DNA from: Edaphochlamys debaryana
Taxonomy: Eukaryota; Chlorophyta; Chlorophyceae; Chlamydomonadales
Assembly (NCBI GenBank): GCA_016858145.1
Contig: JAEHOE010000016.1
Span: 1,178,001-1,242,000 of the forward strand
Length of the DNA stretch: 64,000 nt
Direction: 5' to 3'
Below, piece by piece: positions 1-11,810 of the stretch. Positions within the stretch are counted from its first letter, which is position 1. Each line of letters begins with the position of its first letter. A program made the position numbers and the translations under genes. The notes below the pieces were generated by a model, which was not told the origin of the DNA, did not search any database, and saw nothing but the letters and a program-made list of their open reading frames with translations.

Positions 1-1295
1 TTCAGACAGTTCGATGAACGGGGCTCAGCAACGCAGGAGGTAGGCGGCAAGGCAGCAGGCGCGCTTGAGTGCATGCCAGGAGGCGGCAGGGCGTCCGTAA
101 GCGGGGAAGACATGGTCGCCTCGCGCGGGCCCCGTGGCTCCCCCCGACTGACCTTTGCTGTGACCGTCGTCTTCCTTACCGTGATGCGTCCCCACGGCTG
201 ACGCTCGCCATTGCCGCGCCCAGCCCAGTCACACTGCCTCTCCCTCCCCCGTCCATCCGTGCGCCGCAGGCCGACCCCCTCACCCCCAGCTCAGACCCGG
301 CCTCCCCCGGCCCCAGTACGGCATTGGAGCCGGTGTCGTACGCCGCACTGCCGTACAGCGACCGCGTGCTGTTCGAGGCGAGCATGGAGGACCTCCTCGC
401 CCACAACCTCGTCGACTGGACGCCGGAGCAGCTGGCGGAGGCGACGGAGCAGCGGCGGCGGCGCGGGCGCAGCGTCAGCGCCTGCGGCGCGCCGCCGGGC
501 AGCGCCGTCAACGGCGGCTTGTGCGGTGGACCCGGAGGGGGCCCTTTAGGGGTTCTGGGGCTAGACGGCAGGCTCGGAGGCGGGCTTGGAGGGGGCCTAG
601 CAGGGGGCCTCGGAGGGGGCTTGGGGCAGGGGAGCGAGCGCGGCGCGCCGCTGGAGCTGGGCCTGGCGCTGCAGCGGCTGGCGGAGCGGGACGACGAGGT
701 GGCGAGGCTGCGGGCGCAGGTGGAGCAGCTGTCGCACCAGCTGCAGCTCGGCGGCAGCCCCTGCGGCCACCTGCAGCTGGCAACCGCCACTGCAGCGGGC
801 GGCGGTGGCGGTGGTGGCAGCGCCCGCGGGCAGGGCGTGGGCGTGCCACCGGCGGCGTCGCAGGGGCGTGCCGGGTCCTCCGGGATGCCCTTCGTCAACC
901 TGTACGGCGGCCTCAGGCTGGGCGTTGGCGTTGGCACGGGCGCGGGCGTCGCATTGGGAGGCGCGGGCCCGAGGGCGGCCCGTGGCAGCTGCAGCGGCGC
1001 AGCGGGCTACCTGGCGGGAACGCAGAGCTCGGTCCGCCGTGCTCGTGCCTCGGAGCCTGGGTACTGCAGCACCGGTATCTTTGGTCGCACCACCGGCGGA
1101 GGCGGCAGCATGGCGGGGTTGGGGAACGGGACGGGGACGGGACCTCGCTCGCTGGCGTTTAGGTCGCCAAGGTCGCCGGGGAGGGCGCTGGTGGTGGCGG
1201 CGCCCAGCCGCGGCGGGGCAGGGGCCGGGGATGGGGAGCAGGGGGCGTCGCCGTGCAGGGTCCTGGCGGCGGCGAAGGGGCCGTGGAAGTATTGA
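1..1295 (+). CDS. 3' end of an unidentified coiled-coil protein (5' part outside window)
   Basis: Two exons can be supported: 1..39 (13 codons up to a gtaggc donor) and 270..1295 (acceptor gccgcag, TGA at 1293-1295). Both are phase 0. The second exon begins with a Pro/Ser-rich stretch, then a compact block with VLFEASMEDLLAHNLVDW followed by TPEQLAEATEQ and an Arg run. Next comes a Gly-rich linker, a predicted coiled coil (LAERDDEVARLRAQVEQL, about 50 residues of heptad-like Leu spacing), and a long Gly/Ala/Arg-rich low-complexity tail. I do not recognise a catalytic domain and assign no function. Codon use is GC-rich like its neighbours. The exact 5' structure is uncertain because the gene enters from the left edge. 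The alternative, a single exon starting at base 69, is less likely because that start would read through the intron. Confidence 0.6.
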
Positions 1296-1756
1296 GCGGG
1301 TCGGGAAGGGTGTTCGTTGAAGTGGGGCCGGAGTCTTGAGCGTGTCAAGCTGAGGCAAGCGCTGTGAACGGAAGCCGTCTCTTGCGACCCCCCGCCTGCC
1401 CCGTGACGTGGGCGCGAGGACCCAGCGACCTGCTAATCGCATTCAGGGCCGCTGCATGTCCGCAGCCGACGCACGACTTGCGACAGGGACTTGTACAGCA
1501 AAAGTGGACCGTGCGTATATAACTGGGTCTGCTGCAAAGCTTGCTGAAGCTAAACTTGCGCCGTGGCAGCAGCAGCACGATCCCTGCATCGACGCGGTCT
1601 TCGACGGACGACAGCTCATCGCACAGCGGTCAAAGCAGCCCTGACGACACGGAGGTGGTATACACAATAGGTCTCAACACCGAGGCCATCCTTACAGCGA
1701 ACTCACACAGGAAGAAGCACATTGCACGCTAGCGATCCGTCTTGACCAGGCCAAAA
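1296..1756 (+). other. 3' UTR of the left-edge gene and promoter/5' UTR of the ankyrin-WW gene
   Basis: No coding sequence is supported here. The only clear element is a TATA-like TATATAA at 1516-1522. I see no TGTAA signal for the left-hand gene before the next start. Confidence 0.5.
1516..1522 (+). promoter_or_regulatory. TATA-like box of the ankyrin-WW gene
   Basis: TATATAA lies 235 bp upstream of the ATG at 1757. If used, it implies a 5' UTR of about 200 nt. This rests on motif and position only. Confidence 0.4.
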
Positions 1757-4568
1757 ATGGCCGCCAGCCGCGCGCTGTGCGCGTGCCTGGCGATGGCGCT
1801 TCTCGCCGTCGCCATGGCTAAGGTCAGCCCGACGCTCACGGACAAGCTGGTTGATCTCATCAAGAAGGTGGGTCGCCACGGCCTGTGTAACAGCGCCGGG
1901 GCCACCAGAGCGCCCGTAGAAGACACCTGCGGATGGCAGAAGGCTGGGGGGCGATCTTCTGCTTCGCAACACGTCACGGAGGGAGTTGCGTCTGGACATG
2001 CCGACTCCCGACGTTCGCCTGTGCGCTACGCAGCGCCTCACTAGCTCAGCCTGGCCTGGGCGAATAGACCTTGTGAAGCAGCACAGTTTCAGGGGCACTA
2101 TGACGCCGGACGCGCAAGGCACGCAGGGTTCGCTTTCAGCCGACACGCTGTCCTCCCAGACCTCCTGGGTCAAACTTTGCCCCCACGCCTGCACCTGAGC
2201 CCCTGCCTTTCCGCGTGCCACGGCCTCATGAACCTCGCAGAAGGAGCTGTCTAAGTTTGTGGAGGAGCTGCAGCTGAAGGACATGGACGTGAATCAGCCC
2301 GACTCCAAGGGCACCCTGCCCCTCATCGAGGCTGTGCGCGGCAAGGACTTCAAGTTCGTTGACGCCCTGCTGCAGTACGGCGCCCTGGCCAAGTCCAAGG
2401 ACCCGGCCACCGGCACCACCCCCCTTCACGTTGCCTTCCAGACCAACAACCCCCAGGTGCGTCTCCGTCCTGGGCCCACCTGCTCACCGTTCTCCTAGCC
2501 TCGTCCAGCTCCTATCCCGTCTGACCCGGTGCTCTGTCACGCTCCCTGCTCCGGCTGATTGTATCGATTCTCTGACAGTCAACATGCACCTGACGGCAGA
2601 CTCCGGACCCTTCCCTTGCCGACCCAGATTGCCCGCTTCCTGCTGTCGTTCGGTGCTGACCCGAACGCCACTGACAAGGCCGGCAAGAAGGCCCGCGAGA
2701 TCTCTCCTTCCAAGGAGATTGCCGACCTGATTGCCACCTGGGACAAGGAGGGCGCCATGGCCTTCGAGGACCCCCCGGGCACCTGGGCCAAGAAGTCTGA
2801 GAAGTCGAGTGAGTCAGAGGAAGAGCGAACGAGGGTGACCTGAAGCTGGGCCCTCTTCCCGCCATCCGACAGCGGTTGACGTGCGGCTCACACCCGGGCT
2901 GGGCCTGGGGCACATCAGCTGAACGTAACCTGGACAGTGGGCACGGGTTGACCGGGCGCACAGAGTGGGGTAACCAAAGGTGCCGTCGGCATGCGTACTC
3001 CACAGGCCACGGCATTCAAGGGAAGCAGTTCGCCCAGAGGGGGGCCCGAGATGCTAACCCAGCCGTCCACCCACCCTGCAGGCGAGGAGTACTGGTTCAA
3101 CGTGAAGACCGGCGAGAGCCGCTGGACCGCCCCCCCGTCCGCCGCCTGGCAGCGCATTGACATGCAGGGCCAGCCCATCAAGTACACCAACTACATCACT
3201 GGCCAGACCGTTGCCAAGTGCCCGCCGGTAGGGCCGTGCACCTCAGCAGAGCGTTGGGGGGCTTGAACACGGGCCGCTGGCTGGGCGCGTTTGGGGGCTT
3301 GATACAGGGACCGATGGCTAGGTGCCAGAGCAAGGGCGTCCAGAAAGCCAGCGATGGTAGTGCAGAAGAACCATATGCTCAGCCGCCCAGGGCGGCTCAG
3401 GGCGTAGACTTGTCCTCGGCCAGGCGGGGCGTGCAGAGCCGCAGTGGACCCCCAGGGGAGGGGAAGCTCAGCGGGCAAAAGGTTGGCTGCGGTGGGTACC
3501 TATCGGTTGCCGAGTGCCTGCCTACGTCCTTTCCGCGCCTCGCAGCCGCTGGCCTGGGTCAAGGTCCGCGCTGACGGCAAGGAGATGTTCTACAACTGGA
3601 AGATCAACTTCACCCAGGTGCGGGGATCTGACAGCTGCAGCTTGGCATGATGTTGGGAGCGCTGCCCACGGCAGCATTTCGCAAGGGCATCTGCTCTGGC
3701 TTGCCTTTTGATCGTCTCTGCAGGTGGAGAAGCCCGAGGAGGTGCCCAAGGAGCTGCTGGAGGACATCGAGAAGAACGTGAACCAGCGCTGGTGGGTGTT
3801 ACCAGGGCGGTTTCGCGTCTGGGAACGGACAAAGCCTGGACGGATGATGCGGCCTGGACATCAAGGAGCAGGCACAGTAGGGCTTCGCGTCACTGCAGTG
3901 CCGTATTAGGCTGCTGACGCCTCGCCGCGTGCCCACTGTCCGCATAGGCTGAACCAGAAGACCCTGGAGTGGTCCTGGTCTGACCCCACCTTCAACACCC
4001 CCTGGCGCGAGCTGCACGATGCTGGTGAGGCCCTGAGCGTGGCCTTGCCTTCGGGGACGCAAACCGTGCGGCAGCAGGTTGACAGGGGTCTCATATGTGG
4101 TGTGGAACGGCATGCTCGAATGAGCCAACTCTGCTGCCTGCCACCTGCCCCCCACTCACTGTCCCTCGTGTCTCCGCCTTCAGAGCACGACAAGGACTAC
4201 TGGTACAACGTGGAGACCGGCGAGTCGGTGTGGGAGATCCCCGAGGCCATGGCCTGGACCAAGCTCAAGGACGACGAGTCTGGGTCAGTCCGGGCGGGTG
4301 TATAAGGCGGGCCCAGCGGCAACAGTCTGATGCACAGAAGAAGGAATGGTTTGCGGCAGGGCTGAACCATACCGGTGCATTGTGGCGTGCACGAGACCGT
4401 CTCAACTAACCCTTGACGGTCAGCGCTTCTGACACTTCTGCGCCTCTCTGTCCCTCTGCCTTGTGCCCGTCCCGCAGCGGCCACTTCTTCCACAACCGCC
4501 TCACCCAGGACAGCAGCTGGGAGGCGCCCGAGCACCTGGACTGGGTGCGCCACGACTCCGACCTGTAG
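1757..4568 (+). CDS. Ankyrin-repeat and multi-WW-domain protein with N-terminal signal peptide
   Basis: Nine exons: 1757..1867, 2241..2456, 2628..2808, 3082..3227, 3546..3617, 3724..3791, 3948..4024, 4184..4283, 4478..4568. All have GT-AG borders, phases agree throughout, and the product is 353 aa. Residues 1-21 look like a secretory signal peptide (hydrophobic core LAMALLAVAMA with an A-x-A cleavage site). Residues about 50-135 form roughly three ankyrin repeats (GTLPLIEAVRGKDFKFVDAL, GTTPLHVAFQ, IARFLLSFGADPN). From about residue 160 there are tandem WW-like units. Clear ones are YWFNVKTGESRW and YWYNVETGESVW; weaker ones are FYNWKINFTQ, WSDPTFNTPW and FFHNRLTQDSSW. WW domains bind Pro-rich peptides and ankyrin repeats bind proteins, so a scaffold role is inferred. 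The signal peptide is odd for domains that are normally cytosolic. The start has a good context (aaaaATGG). Confidence 0.85.
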
Positions 4569-5255
4569 AGGCCTCGTCTGAACATGGACATATAGTTGGG
4601 CGAGCGAGGCAGGTTCTGCGCATTGACGCCGACCGCCTGAGAAGGAGGACGGGTTCCAGCTGGGGCCCGGGGGAAGGGTTTAGTGTTTTGCGTTGTCATT
4701 GTGGAGTGGACTGCGCACATGGGCGCGATAGTGTTCGGTAGAGTGACTCGGTTAGGACGCGCGTGCCGAATGCCTGTGCATGGTTGGGAAGGAGTGCGTG
4801 TGGTGGACATGTGTAACCGACATATGAGCCGCTGCGAGTCCTCTGGCCTTCCTGGATGCCCATACTGCCCCAAACTGCATCGCGGAGTGGCGACACGTCG
4901 GGGCCCGTGTTAGTGCGGCGCGAAACGCTCGGGGAAAGTGGCGTAGATTCGGCTCGGGCGGTTGGCACGTGCGACCGATCATACGGCTCTCTAATTAAGC
5001 GCGCTTATCAGCCATTCGCAAGCGCACAGGAGCTGGCTGAGAGCGACCGGGTGTGGCGTCACCTACATCAAATCGCATACCATCGGCGTCACCACTCCTG
5101 CAGGTCCAGTTCCCGCGCTGAGCCCCGCCCGCTCCAGTGCGCTTAAACTCCTTTTGTTTATCACACTGGGCCGCGCACAGTGAGCCTGCGCCACGCATTA
5201 CGGAGGCTTCGCGGCGTTTGGACTCTGGTTACACGCGGAATTGTGCTGGGTAGAG
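4569..5255 (+). other. 3' UTR of ankyrin-WW gene and upstream region of F-box copy A
   Basis: No gene is seen. It holds a TGTAA signal at 4812-4816. Sequence from about 5000 to 5255 is presumably promoter and 5' UTR of the next gene, without an obvious TATA box. Confidence 0.45.
4812..4816 (+). terminator. TGTAA polyadenylation signal of the ankyrin-WW gene
   Basis: The green-algal TGTAA hexamer-like signal lies 244 nt after the TAG stop, a normal 3' UTR length for Chlamydomonas-type genes. Confidence 0.5.
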
Positions 5256-7779
5256 ATGCGCTCGCTCTTCCGCGGCTCCTCCGACGGCCTAGCCAGCGAC
5301 CGTTGGACCAGCTGGGCCAGCGGGCTGCGCTCCCGCGACACCACGGTCCATGGAAGCAATTCGGCGTCGACGACGAGTTTCACCGCTCTTCCAGCTGACT
5401 GCCTGGAGAGGGTGCTCAGCTTTCTGCCTGCTGTGGACGTCATGTCCGTGGCCCGCGTGTGCCGACAGACTCGCCATGTCGCGGCGCGGCCTCGCGTCTG
5501 GTCGCATTTGATCACCAGGACCTTCCTGCCTGAGGAACTGCCGCAAGGTACGTCGTGTGCTCGGTCAAGCGCGGGGGAATGTACCACTTCAGCCCGTTCC
5601 TTCCGGCAGCGAGCGGCCGGCGACTGTGTCGCTCGTTGCCTCCGGCCTGCGCAGCAATATGCCCATCTCAGGGCTTCAAGTTACGTAGCGCAAGCGGATG
5701 CCTTGATCGCCTCAGCGACCGAGCTCGCCAGCTCCCTCCCTCCGCCCTTGTCCCCCAGACGTCTCCTTCCTGGACGCGTGCACCACCCCGCAGCTGCGCG
5801 CGGCCTTCCGCAAACTGCAGCTGCAGAGACCGGCCTTCTTGTCTGATGCACCACGCACGTCGGACATTCTCGAGGACGAGGGGGCCCGTTTCCGCCGGGT
5901 GAGCGGGCTGGCAGTCCAGCGGCTCACGGCCGTGTCACGACGTCTGCACGGTGTCCGCCCCAACAGGGTGCCCCTTCCCTTTGCGCCGGCCTCAACCCCG
6001 CCATTCGCTACGACAAATGCACGCCGTCAAAATGTCGCGCCTCGCGTAGTCCTTTCGGCTTGCGTCCTTTCACAGCGCTTTCGGCCCCCCACCTACCATA
6101 CCCCTCCCACCCCCTCCCAGGTCCTGCACATTGACGGCCGCCGCGACCTCAACTTCACCACCTGCTTCACCGACGTGCCCCCGGGCGACTACGCCGTACT
6201 CGTACGGCTGCAGCTGCAGCCTGGCTACGTACGGGGTTACTGCAACTTCCGCGCCGTATTCGGCCGCCCCTCCTCCAGCCTCGCCGCCAAGTCCACGCGC
6301 AAGCTAGCGGCTAGGCGCCAGGCGCAGGCCCGAGCCGCCGCCAAGGCGGCGGCTCTGGGACAACCGACGACGACGGAGGCGGCGACCAGCCCCCGGCGGC
6401 CGCTGGGGTGGCGGGTGGCGGCTCTGCTGGCGGCGGCGGCGGCGGGCAAGGGCAAGGGCCTGGGCCTGGGCCTGAAGCGGAACGGGGCCCAGGGCGACCG
6501 CGAGGGGGAGCTGAGGGCAGAGGCCCTCGAGCGGAGCGTGCGCGGGGGCGTGCCGCGGGAGCTTCGAGCTGACCTGGAGGCGAACGCAATGGGCCCCGGC
6601 CTCGGGCCGGCCGAGCTCGCGCCCGTCCTGCCGGTCTTTCCGGAGGCGGGAGCCGCTGAGCAGCAGCAGCAGCCGCAGGGGCAGCCGGCCGCGGCGGCGG
6701 CGGCAGGAGCGGCGGCGTTCCCCGAGATTGAAGCCGTGTCCGGCCCGCTGCCGCAAGACATCCCCGCCGCGGCGCAGCCTCCACCTCCGCCGCCGCCGCA
6801 CGCGCCGCACGCGGATCACGCGGACGCGGTCCAGATCCAGATCCAGGACGACGCCGTGCCACGTCAGCAGATCCAGCAGGCCATGGGCGTGGGATTCCGG
6901 ACCCTGGCACACGCCTCCGTGAAGCGCGACGCCGCTTACGGCGCCTCCGCCAGCGGCCCCCGCTACGTTTCCCGCTGGCTGCGGCCGCTGTGGGGCTCTC
7001 ACGACTGCGCATGGCACCAGCTGGACCCCCGGGGGCCGCTGGGGGAGGGCGCATGGAGGACCCTGGAGATGGGATCCGTCACCGTACGGCGCCTGGCGGA
7101 CGTGCACCTGCACCAGGTGGGTGGCCGTTGGCGGTTGGCGGTTAGTGGCTTGCACAGGGATGCTCGACTAGCGGCTGGCGCATGGGGCCATGGGCAACCA
7201 CCGTTGGGGGCTTGGAAGGATGCTGCTGGTGTGATTACCGGTCTGGTCTGGATGGCATTCCCTGGACAGATTCCCCCATAAGGTGTGTTGCCGCATGTCC
7301 AATCCCTTCCTTCCTCACAATGGGCCGGGGGCAAGCCTGATGGCTGTACGCTGTGGGGCCGTTACGTCGCACATCCGGCCTGCTCCTCCTCATCCGCTAC
7401 CGCCTCCTCTTTACCTTGCCCCTCGCCTAGGTCATGGTGCAGCTGAGGCCCGCGGGCGCCGCCCAGGCCGCCGCCGCCATGCCGCCCGGGGAGACTCGGT
7501 GGCGGGGCGTGCTGGTGGACTACGTGGAGCTGGTGGGTGGCGGGGTGTGTGTGGCGGGGGAGGGTGCCACGAGCGTCGCGTGTGTTTTGACACGCTCTCA
7601 AACGGTCCCTTCTTGATACTGAATACTTCCTCGTCCCCCGGCCCCAGGTTCCCGTGAAGCAGTGTGGCCTGCTGGAGGGGCTGCTGCCTCGCTGCCTGGC
7701 GCCCCGGGCCCTGGCGGTGCCCCCCGCGGCCGCGGGGCAGGCGCCGGGGGCGGCGGTGGTGCACGTGCCCACGCTGTGA
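5256..7779 (+). CDS. F-box protein with split PP2-like domain, tandem copy A
   Basis: Five exons: 5256..5547, 5759..5898, 6121..7116, 7431..7532, 7648..7779; 553 aa. Residues 41-85 are an F-box (SFTALPADCLERVLSFLP, then ARVCRQTRHVAARPRVW). This motif normally docks to SKP1 in SCF ubiquitin ligases. The C-terminal part resembles the plant phloem-protein-2 (PP2) fold in two blocks. The first is VLHIDGRRDLNFTTCFTDV through YAVLVRLQLQPGY. The second is AWRTLEMGSVTV and RWRGVLVDYVELVPV, comparable to the PP2 WMEIELGEF and WKGGLIVQGIEIRP motifs. A linker of over 200 residues, rich in Ala, Gln and Pro, separates the blocks. The PP2 assignment is my inference from motif order; F-box-PP2 proteins in plants bind glycans. 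This is the most 5'-diverged of three adjacent paralogues. An alternative non-ATG start just upstream (5241) is not favoured. Confidence 0.82.
7578..7595 (+). repeat. Hairpin motif in intron 4 of F-box copy A
   Basis: GCGTGT, loop GTTTTG, then ACACGC, forming a perfect 6-bp stem. The same hairpin is present at the equivalent intron site in copies B and C. Confidence 0.5.
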
Positions 7780-9618
7780 GGGGGCGGGGGGATGGTGGCA
7801 GGCGGGGGTCGGGCAGGGTGTGTGGAGCGATACCGGAGGGGCACGAGGCGCCAGTCGGAGGGCGCTGACGCCACAGCACCGGAAGCGCCGAAACCCGTGG
7901 GGGTCATGATGGATGAGTCCGAAGTGCTGAGATCAAAGCTACGGGAGCGGCGAGAAGTTTACTACGCGTACGGCAAGTCCATGGAACCAGCGGGTCGACG
8001 GCCTGTGGTGCGAACAGGATGCGGTGTGATGAGTTCCGACATTAAGGCTACGAAAGAAACTGTAGAGGGTGGGCTGCGATGAGTTTGTTTAGCCTGTGCT
8101 TGGTTGTAGATATGTAGATGCTCTGCCGCTAGCGGTACGATACACGAGATTGACTCGCCTCCCGTTTTGAGGGATGGAAAGTGGCATTGGTCTGTATGGA
8201 TTGGCCTGGCGAAGACGGGCCGGTTTTGCAAGCATGCGACGACGATGGGTTTGTTGGTTGGACAGTCATTGCAGTGGGGCCATGGATAGGCGGCGGAGAA
8301 GCTCCCAGCGCAATGGAGGTACTCTGACTTATTGTTTCACTTCTTTTGGGGTGCAGGGGCAGGCTTACCGTTACCATGCAATTTGAGGAAGACGTGTTGA
8401 CAGAAAGAAGGAGCCAGGGCAGAAGTGTTACTCGAGCTGCTTGGCCTGAAGTCGAGCACAGGGGCATGGCGTTTGGGGCACCTTGGGTGCTTCATCCTCG
8501 CTAGCTGCTGGGCATGAAGTTTGGGGGGTTCAGCATTTGACTCTGTTGTCTGAGGGTGAACGGTAGGCCTGGCGCTGCAGGGCCAGTCGCCGCTTTGCCT
8601 GCGGTGGACTGCGGGACGATGCTCGGGTTTCGGTCAGGGGAACATGCAGAATTGTAGCATGTATATGTGTTGAGCGTAAGGTTAGGGAGAGTGAAGGGAC
8701 GCGCTGCATCCCGGACTCTCTGACGAACGGTAGCATGCTAATACAGCGCATCAGCTTATACAATCTTTCGTTGTCTTCTTTTCCACCCGGGGAGTGGCTC
8801 CTCAGACGCGTCCCATGACGCATGCACGCGTTGTGAGGCGCCTTTCGTTGGTTGGATATTCTTACTACTGCTAATACTTGCTGATATGAGCCAAGTTGGT
8901 TGCCAGAGCTGGCACCGCATGAGTTGTGTTGGAGGCCCGGCATAACAACGCACTGTAATAGCAATACGCGGACCCGCTGGTCCCCGGCGCTCCACACGCC
9001 AGCGCGGAGGGCCTCGGTGCCGCGTTCCCCTTTACGTCCTGACGGGGTTAGAAGACATCAACGTAGCGCAGGCTGTGGGCGTAGGACGTGGGTCGCAAAC
9101 TGCGCAGACCTGTGGGCACCTTACGGAGTGCCTGTACATCCAACCGTTCAAGCACGTCACCCTCCCCGCTAGCTGCACGTTGCCTTGACCCTCCCTGTGT
9201 TGATGCACACCCGTGCCTGATTAGGCCGGGGGCCCGCCAAGGCAAGTGGGTCTGGGTGCACTTATAAGTGTACGCCCCCGGCGCTGAAGGTAGGAAGCAA
9301 GGCGCGGGGGGTCGCACCTACCTACCTGGCTGCGATCTTAGGGCCAGCGCAGGGCTTGTGCATGAGAAACGCAATTGGACGAGTCGTGTACGGGCACACA
9401 TGAGCTCATGTGGGGCCACCTGCTCAACCGCAGGTCCTGCAGGATTGCGGCTGTATCCCGATACACATATTTGCTCGTGTCGTAGCGCCAGTCACTTTGG
9501 CGTCACCGCTGGGCGCTTCAGCAGCAACTGGCTCATGTCACGGCGGCATCGCGTCGGTTCAGCGGCCAGCTATCCCGGTTTATGCGCGAGCGACCAGCCT
9601 GCAACTGTGCTCATTGAG
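7780..9618 (+). other. 3' flank of copy A and 5' flank of copy B
   Basis: No ORF here looks like protein. About 8160-8960 is homologous to 13085-13790 downstream of copy B: a shared block around GGCCTGGCGAAGACGGGCC, a shared block around TTGTTTCACTTCTT, and a shared end. The block ends in a TGTAA at 8954-8958, suggesting a long conserved 3' UTR. From about 9490 to 9618 the sequence is homologous to the region just upstream of copy C (shared CGCTGGGCGCTTCAGCAGC), so the promoter/5' UTR was duplicated with the gene. TATAAG at 9263 is a possible TATA element, 350 bp from the ATG. Confidence 0.5.
8954..8958 (+). terminator. Putative TGTAA polyadenylation signal, copy A
   Basis: TGTAA within a block conserved with copy B (13785-13789). 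It is about 1.2 kb after the copy A stop, so the 3' UTR would be unusually long. Confidence 0.3.
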
Positions 9619-11810
9619 ATGCACGGTGTCAAGAATCGCCAGGTCTCCAAGAGCGGGGCCGGCGGCCAGCGCCTCGACGACGACAGTACATGTCCCCATG
9701 GTAGCGGCGCTGCCGCGACGGGCTTCGGCTCGCTACCTGTAGACTGCCTGGAAAAGGTGTTCAGCTCGCTACCCGCGGCCGACCTGATGTCGGCCGCTCG
9801 GGTGTGCCGGTCCACATCTTGTGTGGCGAACCGCCCGCGGGTTTGGTCCGAGCTGATCTCCAGGACCTTTGCATCTGAGGAGATGCCGCAGGGTGAGTCG
9901 TGTTGCTCCTGGGTGCGTTTCTGTGGTGCCCGTGCCTCTGGGCCCGTCGACGTCAGCATGGCCGCTCGCGCCCGGCGGAGCGCGTACACGCGAGCCCAGT
10001 TTGGAGTGATACAGGTTACCTGTTATTGACGTCAGGCGGCTTGGGTCGCTCAGCTTGCTACATCAACTGACGTGCACGCTGTTCGACGTCCCTCCCCCAG
10101 ACATGTCCTTCCTAGAGACGGGCACCGCCCCGCAGCTGCGGGCGGCTTTCCGCAAGCTGCAGCTGCAGAGGCCGGCCCTCCTGTCCGATGCGCCACGGAC
10201 GTCAGACATTCTGGAGGAGCCGGGGTCCCGTTTCCGCCGGGTGAGAAGCTGGCATCCGCGCTGCCCGTGGCCATGTTACGACATCCGCGCGCCATCAAAG
10301 GAGCCCGGTCTCCTCCGCTATGCGGTCCGCTATGCGGTCCGCTATGCGGTCGGCCTGAACTCGTCTGCCCAAGTGGCATCGGTGTCTGCTTCGGCCTGCC
10401 CCGAAAGTTCCTTTTGCTGCCCTCAATTTTCTCACCTGTTTGTCACACTTACCGGTACCCGACCCTCCTCCCGCCCATTCCACCCATCCCACCCTCACCT
10501 CCCCAGGTGCTGCACATCGACGGCCGCCGCGACCTCAACTTCACCACCTGCTTCACCGACGTGCCCCCGGGCGACTACGCCGTACTCGTACGGCTGCAGC
10601 TGCAGCCTGGCTACGTACGCAGGTACTGCAACTTCCGCGCCGTATTCGGCCGCCCCTCCTCCAGCCTCGCCGCCAAGTCCACCCGCAAGCTAGCGGCAAG
10701 GCGCTCGGAGGCAATCAGCACCCGGATAACGCTGGCAGGGAGGCTGGCAGCGCTGAGGTCGGCAATGGGCAAGAGCAAGGGGGAGGACAAGCGCGGCTCT
10801 GCCGGCGGGGTCGACGAGGCCGCCAGCGGCCGGGGGGGCCAGCGGTTCGGCGCGGGCGGCTTGGGCGTGGGCCCCCAGCCACAGAACCTCATCGTGGGCC
10901 GCAACAAACCGCAACAGCAGGGCCAGGGGGAGGAGCGGGAGGCGCAAGCGGCGGCCGCGGCCGCGGCGTCGGGAGCTGTGGCGACGGCGGCTTTTCCAGA
11001 GATCGAGCCCGCCACCGCCCCGCCGCAACCGCCGCCGCCGATGCCGGAGCAACACGCTCCGCAGCGTGCTCCGACGGACACCGCCGCGCCCAAGCGCGAC
11101 CGTGCCTCCGCCAGCGGCCCCCGCTACGTGTCCCGCTGGCTGCGGCCGCTGTGGGGCTCCCACGACTGCGCATGGCACCAGCTGGACCCCCGGGGGCCGC
11201 TGGGGGAGGGCGCATGGAGGACCCTGGAGATGGGATCCGTCACCGTACGGCGCCTGGCGGACGTGCACCTGCACCAGGTGGGTGGCCGTTGGCGGTTAGT
11301 GGCTGGCGCTGGATATTCGGTTGGCGGCTGGCGCATGGGCAACCACCAGTGGGGGCTGTGAGGGGTGCTGCTGGTGTGATTCCCTCAGAGCGGCATCCCA
11401 AGGCGGTTCCTCAAGCCAATTCTGCCGCATGCCCGCTTCCCTTCGTTCTTCCGCCCTCCCCTCAGGTGATGTCCCAACTGCCTCCCGTGGGCGCCGCCCA
11501 GGCCGCCGCCGCCATGCCGCCCGGGGAGACGCGGTGGCGGGGCGTGCTGGTGGACTACGTGGAGCTGGTGGGTGGCGGGGTGTGTGTGGCGGGGGAGGGT
11601 GGGAGAGGAGTTGCGTGTGTTTTGACACGCACCCGACGTCCCCTTGCTGATTTTCATGTTTCCCCCCTCCCCCTTCAGGTCCCCGTGAAGCAGTGTGGTC
11701 TTCTGGAGGGGCTGCTGCCTCGCTGCCTGGCGCCCCGGGCCCTGGCGGTGCCCCCCGCGGCCGCGGGGCAGGCGCCGGGGGCGGCGGTGGTGCACGTGCC
11801 CACGCTGTGA
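9619..11810 (+). CDS. F-box protein with split PP2-like domain, tandem copy B
   Basis: Five exons: 9619..9892, 10101..10240, 10507..11277, 11466..11567, 11679..11810; 472 aa. Exon number, phases and splice borders match copies A and C exactly. The F-box begins at GFGSLPVDCLEKVFSSLP. The PP2-like halves are nearly identical to copy A (GRRDLNFTTCFTDVPPGDY and SRWLRPLWGSHDCAWHQL). The linker is shorter, with a different Ala/Gln/Pro composition. The N-terminus (GQRLDDDST) matches copy C, so B and C are the closer pair. The start at 9619 was chosen because the frame upstream has no similarity to copy C. The role, an SCF substrate adaptor, is inferred from the F-box. No frameshift is seen, so it is presumably functional. 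Confidence 0.82.
10315..10350 (+). repeat. 12-bp tandem repeat, three units, in intron 2 of copy B
   Basis: The unit CCGCTATGCGGT occurs three times in a row. The homologous intron of copy C has a single degenerate unit, so the expansion is specific to B. Confidence 0.8.
11613..11630 (+). repeat. Hairpin motif in intron 4 of F-box copy B
   Basis: GCGTGT, loop GTTTTG, then ACACGC, identical to copy A, between exons 4 and 5. Confidence 0.5.

Noticed and set aside
6121..7116. Splitting each F-box gene into two genes at the low-complexity linker
   Set aside because: The linker is inside a single open exon in all three copies and the phases of both halves are conserved.
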